Assembly (NCBI RefSeq): GCF_011947225.1
Contig: NZ_JAATVW010000006.1
Location: 186,001-250,000, forward strand
Origin: Planosporangium flavigriseum
Lineage (GTDB): Bacteria; Actinomycetota; Actinomycetes; Mycobacteriales; Micromonosporaceae
Reading direction: 5' to 3'
DNA length: 64,000 bases
Below the pieces are notes generated by a model that was not told the origin of the DNA, did no database searches, and saw nothing but the letters and a program-made list of their open reading frames with translations. Positions 60,266 through 64,000 of the stretch are shown here, piece after piece (the stretch's first letter is position 1; every line of letters starts with the position of its first letter). Both the position numbers and the translations under genes were made by a program.

Positions 60266-61081
60266 ATGAGGCGAAGCATTCTTGCGGCCCTCGTCGCGAT
60301 CGGACTCGCGGCGGTCGGCTGCGTCAGCGTCCTGTTGTACGTGCGCGCCGCCGACAATCGGGTACTGGCCGGGCAGAAGGCGGTCCAGGTGCTGGTCACG
60401 ACCAAGAAGATCCCGGCCGGCACCACCGCACAGGCGATCCGTGCGGGCGGCTACACCGAACTGGTCACCATGCCGGCGGCGACCATCCCGGCCGACGCCC
60501 TGACCAGCCTCGACGGGACGCTGCTGGCGCTGGCGGTCACCGCCGACCAGCAGCCGCGCCAGCTGCTGTTGCGCGGCGCGTTCGACGTGCCGTCCATCCA
60601 TAGTGGCGGCCTGGGCATCCCGGACGGGATGTTCGCGGTGAGCGTGTCCATGCGGGTACCGGCGCAGGTCGCGGGTTATCTGCAGCCCGGTTCGTGGGTG
60701 GCGGTGTTCGACACGTTCAACGTCGCCACCGGCAAGGGCGGAAATGTGCCGGCAGGCGACGGGCTTTCCACCAACCATGACTACAACCAGGCGACCCGCC
60801 TGCTGCTGCCGAAGGTGCAGGTGCTCGCGATCGGTGGCCGCGGTACGCCCGGGGCGATGGCCGGTCCCCAGCCGTCGGCGAGTTCCGGCGCGAGCCAGAC
60901 CAACGGCGGCGCCGGCCAGTCGGAGAGCGCAATGGCGCTCGTCACCGTCGCGGTCAACCAGGACCAGGCGCAGCGCCTCGTCCACGCGGCCCAGACCGGG
61001 AACCTGTACCTGGCTCTGATCGGCAACGGGTCCGAGGCGACGCCGGGGCCCGGTATGGACAACTACTCGCTCTTCCAGTGA
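60266..61081 (+). CDS. cpaB: Flp pilus assembly protein CpaB/RcpC
   Basis: A 271-residue protein with an N-terminal helix (RSILAALVAIGLAAVGCVSV) and an SAF-domain-containing outer part: VQVLVTTKKIPAGTTAQAIR, AFDVPSIHSGGLGIPDGMFA, VSVSMRVPAQVAGYLQPGSW and VAVFDTFNVATGKGG. CpaB/RcpC proteins form part of the outer Tad apparatus. It follows a 135-nt gap from tadG containing a CCACCC/GGGTGG hairpin, so it may be partly independently transcribed. Confidence 0.88.
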   Translation: MRRSILAALVAIGLAAVGCVSVLLYVRAADNRVLAGQKAVQVLVTTKKIPAGTTAQAIRAGGYTELVTMPAATIPADALTSLDGTLLALAVTADQQPRQLLLRGAFDVPSIHSGGLGIPDGMFAVSVSMRVPAQVAGYLQPGSWVAVFDTFNVATGKGGNVPAGDGLSTNHDYNQATRLLLPKVQVLAIGGRGTPGAMAGPQPSASSGASQTNGGAGQSESAMALVTVAVNQDQAQRLVHAAQTGNLYLALIGNGSEATPGPGMDNYSLFQ

Positions 61082-61097
61082 CTGTCGAGGATGTGCC

Positions 61098-62285
61098 ATG
61101 ACGCTGTACTACGAGCCGGTACCGGACCGTGCCCGTGCGCTGGCCGACGCGCTCGAGGGAGAGCCGCACGGCGCCGGGGATCTCGCGGAGTTGGCTTCGC
61201 TGGTACGTGCCGACCCAGGCGCGCAGCTCGTCATTCTCGGTCCCACCGTCGAGCTCACCGACGCGGTGGCGTTCGCCACGCAGCACCGGTTGACCCGGCC
61301 GTCGCTGGGCGTGGTGCTGCTGCGCGACCAGGTCGACGTCGCCGTTCTCGCCGAGGCGCTGCGCTCCGGCATCCGGGAGGTCATCACCGCTACGGATGTC
61401 AACGGCATCCGCGCCGCCTGCGCCCGCTCGCTGGAGGTCTCCCAGCAGCTGGCTCAGGGGCGTATGGCGCCGGCCGACACTCCGGTCAAGGAGGGGCACC
61501 TCATCACGGTGTTCGCGGGCAAGGGCGGCTGCGGTAAGAGCACGATCGCCACGAACCTCGCCGTCGCGCTCGCCGACGGCGGGAAGTCCCGGGTCTGCCT
61601 CGTCGACCTCGACCTGACCTTCGGCGACGTCGCAATCATGCTGCAGCTCGTTCCGAAGCGGAGCCTCGCCGACGCCGTGCCGATGGCCGGGCGTCTGGAC
61701 GAGACCGGCGTCCGCTCGCTGGTCACCCCGTACGCACCGGGGCTGGACACCTTGCTCGCGCCGCCCTCGCCGGCGGAGGGCGAGCGGGTGGGCCGGGAAC
61801 TCGTCAGTGAGATCGTGAAGATCGCCAAGCGGATGTACGACTACGTCGTCGTGGACACGCCGCCGTTCTTCTCCGATCAGGTACTGGCCGCGCTCGACCT
61901 GTCGCAGTGGTACATCCTGCTCGCCACCCCGGACATCCCGGCGCTGAAGAACCTGCGGCTCACCCTGGACATGTTCGACATGCTGGAGTACCCGACCAGC
62001 CAGCGCATCATCGTGCTCAACCGTTCGGACGCCCAGGTCGGGCTGACCCACGCCGACATCGAGCGGGTGGTGCGGGCGCCGATCGCCGGGCGGGTGCCCT
62101 CGACCCGCGACGTTCCGGTCTCCATCAACCGCGGCGTACCGCTCATGGTGGACAGCCCGAACAACCCGGTCAGCCGGTACATCCGGGAGGTGCGCGGCTG
62201 GATCGTGAGCGCGCAGGCGCAGAACGGCGAAGCGCCCGCGCCCGCTCCCCGCCGTGGAGTCTTCGGACTGCGTAGGGGGCGATGA
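61098..62285 (+). CDS. cpaE: CpaE/TadZ-like AAA ATPase
   Basis: A 395-residue protein with an N-terminal receiver-like domain lacking an obvious phosphate-acceptor (LVILGPTVELTDAVAFATQH) and a ParA/MinD-type ATPase domain: FAGKGGCGKSTIATNLAVAL (Walker A), RVCLVDLDLTFGDVAIML, VVVDTPPFFSDQVLAALDLS and FDMLEYPTSQRIIVLNRSD. CpaE/TadZ directs the pilus machine to its cellular site. It precedes cpaF and shares its operon. Confidence 0.92.
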   Translation: MTLYYEPVPDRARALADALEGEPHGAGDLAELASLVRADPGAQLVILGPTVELTDAVAFATQHRLTRPSLGVVLLRDQVDVAVLAEALRSGIREVITATDVNGIRAACARSLEVSQQLAQGRMAPADTPVKEGHLITVFAGKGGCGKSTIATNLAVALADGGKSRVCLVDLDLTFGDVAIMLQLVPKRSLADAVPMAGRLDETGVRSLVTPYAPGLDTLLAPPSPAEGERVGRELVSEIVKIAKRMYDYVVVDTPPFFSDQVLAALDLSQWYILLATPDIPALKNLRLTLDMFDMLEYPTSQRIIVLNRSDAQVGLTHADIERVVRAPIAGRVPSTRDVPVSINRGVPLMVDSPNNPVSRYIREVRGWIVSAQAQNGEAPAPAPRRGVFGLRRGR

Positions 62286-62288
62286 CCG

Positions 62289-63779
62289 GTGGGCCTGTAC
62301 GACCGCCTCGAACAGCGCCGGACCGCCGCGGCCGAGTCCGACCCGGGGACGCCCCCGCCGTCCGGGCGTGCACCCCATTCACCGGTGCCGCAGGTAAACG
62401 CTCCGCAGGCTTACCTGCCGCCCGTCCCGGTGGAACCGGCCGCGCCCGCTACCCAGGATGTCGTTGGGTCTGAACGACACCGTCCCGCCTCGGCGGTGGT
62501 GGACCCCGTCACCGCCGTGCGTCGTCGCATCCAGCAGGGCCTCGTCGAGACGCTCGGCCCACAGTTGTACGAGGACATCGGCGACGAGGAGGACCTGGCC
62601 GCGCGGGTACGCGAGACGATCCTGTCGCTGCTGGCCCGCGAGGAGACGCCGCTCGCCGGCGCCGACCGGATGCGCATCACGCAGGAGGTCACCGACGAGA
62701 TCCTCGGCCACGGCCCGATCGAGCCACTGCTGCGTGACGACACCGTCAGCGAGATCATGGTCAACGGCCCGCACCGGATCTTCGTCGAGCGCTCCGGCCG
62801 GCTCACCCAGGTCCAGGCGGAGTTCGCCGACGAGGCACACCTACGCCGGGTGATCGACCGGATCGTCTCGCGGGTCGGTCGCCGCGTCGACGAATCCAGC
62901 CCGATGGTGGACGCCCGCCTGCCCGACGGTAGCCGGGTCAACGCGGTGGTGCCCCCCATCGCGCTGGACGGCTCCACGCTGACCATCCGTAAGTTCTCCA
63001 CCGACCCGCTCACCGTGGCCGACCTGATCCGCTTCGGCACGCTCACCCCGCCGGTGGCTCAGCTGCTGTCCGCGTGCGTGCGCGGCCGGCTGGACATTGT
63101 CGTCAGCGGCGGTACGGGCTCGGGCAAGACCACGACGCTCAACGTGCTGTCGGGTTTCATCCCGCCCGACGAGCGCGTCGTCACCGTCGAGGACGCGGCC
63201 GAGCTGCAACTGCACCAGGAGCACGTGGTGCGCCTCGAATCCCGACCGGCCAACGTGGAGGGCCGGGGCGAGGTGAGCATCCGGGACCTGGTCCGCAACG
63301 CACTGCGAATGCGCCCCGACCGCATCGTCGTCGGTGAGGTCCGGGACGGCGGCGCGCTTGACATGCTGCAGGCGATGAACACCGGTCACGACGGCTCGCT
63401 GACCACCGTCCACGCCAACACTCCCCGCGACAGCGTGGCCCGGCTCGAGACCATGGTCATGATGGCCGGGATGGACCTGCCGATCCGCGCCATCCGCGAG
63501 CAGATCGCCTCCGCCGTCGACCTCATCGTGCAGGTCGCACGGCTCAAGGACGGCACCCGGCGGATCACCCACGTCACCGAGGTGGTCGGCATGGAAGGCG
63601 ACGTGGTCACGCTGCAGGATCTCTTCGTGTACGACCACCGCGCCGGCCGCGACGAGCAGGGCCGGCCGCGGGGCGCGCTGGTCTCCACCGGCCTGCGCCC
63701 GCGGTTCCTGGAAGAGTTGGCCGCGCACGACGTCACGCTGCCGATGGAGTTCTTCGCCCAGGCAGGTGGTGGCCGGTGA
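62289..63779 (+). CDS. cpaF: CpaF/TadA pilus assembly ATPase
   Basis: A 496-residue secretion-type ATPase that powers pilus assembly and disassembly. Motifs include Walker [21 protein letters not shown], the Asp box [12 protein letters not shown], Walker [21 protein letters not shown] and the His box [20 protein letters not shown]. The N-terminal 100 residues ([16 protein letters not shown]) are Pro/Ala-rich and not conserved. The start is GTG 62289, 3 nt after cpaE. Its stop overlaps the next gene's GTG. Confidence 0.95.
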   Translation: MGLYDRLEQRRTAAAESDPGTPPPSGRAPHSPVPQVNAPQAYLPPVPVEPAAPATQDVVGSERHRPASAVVDPVTAVRRRIQQGLVETLGPQLYEDIGDEEDLAARVRETILSLLAREETPLAGADRMRITQEVTDEILGHGPIEPLLRDDTVSEIMVNGPHRIFVERSGRLTQVQAEFADEAHLRRVIDRIVSRVGRRVDESSPMVDARLPDGSRVNAVVPPIALDGSTLTIRKFSTDPLTVADLIRFGTLTPPVAQLLSACVRGRLDIVVSGGTGSGKTTTLNVLSGFIPPDERVVTVEDAAELQLHQEHVVRLESRPANVEGRGEVSIRDLVRNALRMRPDRIVVGEVRDGGALDMLQAMNTGHDGSLTTVHANTPRDSVARLETMVMMAGMDLPIRAIREQIASAVDLIVQVARLKDGTRRITHVTEVVGMEGDVVTLQDLFVYDHRAGRDEQGRPRGALVSTGLRPRFLEELAAHDVTLPMEFFAQAGGGR

Positions 63780-64000
63780 AGCGGTGCTCCTTCGCCAGGG
63801 CCCTGTTCGCCAGGGTCCTGTTCGCCAGGGTCCTGTTCGCCGCGGTGCTAGCCGCTGTCTTCATTGGCGCACCGACCGCACCGACCGCACCCGCCGCGGC
63901 GGACCCGGCGTCGCAGGTGTCCATTTCGGACGTACAGGCCGGTGACGGCGAGTTGCGGTTCACGGTCGCCGCACAGGGCCTGCCGCCCGGTACCGTCCTG
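63776..64000 (+). CDS. Secreted or membrane Tad-locus protein, N-terminal part (cut by window edge)
   Basis: The first 75 residues only. A signal-peptide-like start ([20 protein letters not shown], then AAVLAAVFIGAPTAPTAPAA) is followed by ADPASQVSISDVQAGDGELR and FTVAAQGLPPG. In actinobacterial Tad loci this position is normally taken by a TadB-type protein with an extracellular VWA domain; that is a likely identity but the conserved part is outside the window. It overlaps cpaF by 4 nt. Confidence 0.6.
   Translation, partial: MKRCSFARALFARVLFARVLFAAVLAAVFIGAPTAPTAPAAADPASQVSISDVQAGDGELRFTVAAQGLPPGTVL
63791..63850 (+). repeat. 15-bp tandem repeat in a signal-peptide region
   Basis: The unit ttcgccagggtcctg occurs at 63791, 63806 and 63821 with a diverged fourth copy at 63836. 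It encodes LFARV repeats that lengthen the hydrophobic leader. A second 9-bp duplication (accgaccgc, 63871 and 63880) follows and encodes TAPTAP. Confidence 0.95.

Overview
The window is a very GC-rich, gene-dense chromosomal stretch from a filamentous-type actinobacterium, most likely Micromonosporaceae or a near relative (inference). Supporting markers are a SepF protein, SCO5389-family, Rv1733c-family, DUF6879 and DUF6295 proteins, a HelR-type RNA polymerase recycling ATPase, GTG/TTG starts and ATGA/GTGA stop-start overlaps. No rRNA, tRNA, CRISPR array, phage or insertion sequence was seen.

Layout. 1-5.7 kb: the 3' end of an FGGY sugar kinase, sepF, a hydrophilic unknown protein coupled to a P-loop sulfotransferase-like protein, helR, an SCO5389-family gene and a decayed DUF1345 gene. 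5.7-20.1 kb: a large potassium module with a small membrane peptide, kdpF-A-B-C, a KdpD homologue whose phospho-acceptor His is Arg, an APC-type permease, a second intact KdpD, a short DUF4118 sensor kinase whose 5' end looks like the relic of a deleted response-regulator gene, and kdpE. 20.2-22.9 kb: a GH15 glycosidase and an Rv1733c-like membrane protein. 23-30.7 kb (minus strand): a molybdenum hydroxylase cluster (MoxR ATPase, VWA protein, XdhC, then the S, L, M and G subunits); the large subunit has the form II signature. 31-40.6 kb: hydrolase, AraC-type regulators, a VOC protein, a PadR/membrane-protein pair, a DUF6879 locus with a truncated HTH gene, a MobA-like transferase and an LCP protein.

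40.6-46.9 kb: a xylose-type sugar ABC operon ending in a ROK regulator, then a cytochrome P450 and its ferredoxin. 47-52.2 kb: a nitrate/sulfonate/taurine-type ABC transporter transcribed away from a CitA/CitB-like two-component pair. 52.2-58 kb: DUF6295, dienelactone hydrolase, a secreted GH5 glycosidase, a thiamine-binding protein, an M20 peptidase, a pentapeptide-repeat protein and YaaA. 58.1-64 kb: a Tad/Flp pilus locus with two tandem pilins, TadE, TadG, CpaB, CpaE, CpaF and the start of a further Tad protein, cut by the window edge.

The main anomalies are the rearranged Kdp signalling module and a recurrent pattern of short exact tandem duplications (9-21 bp units), mostly in coding DNA and often at gene ends. 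One of these, a 20-bp unit in four copies, rewrites the C-terminus of an ABC binding protein.
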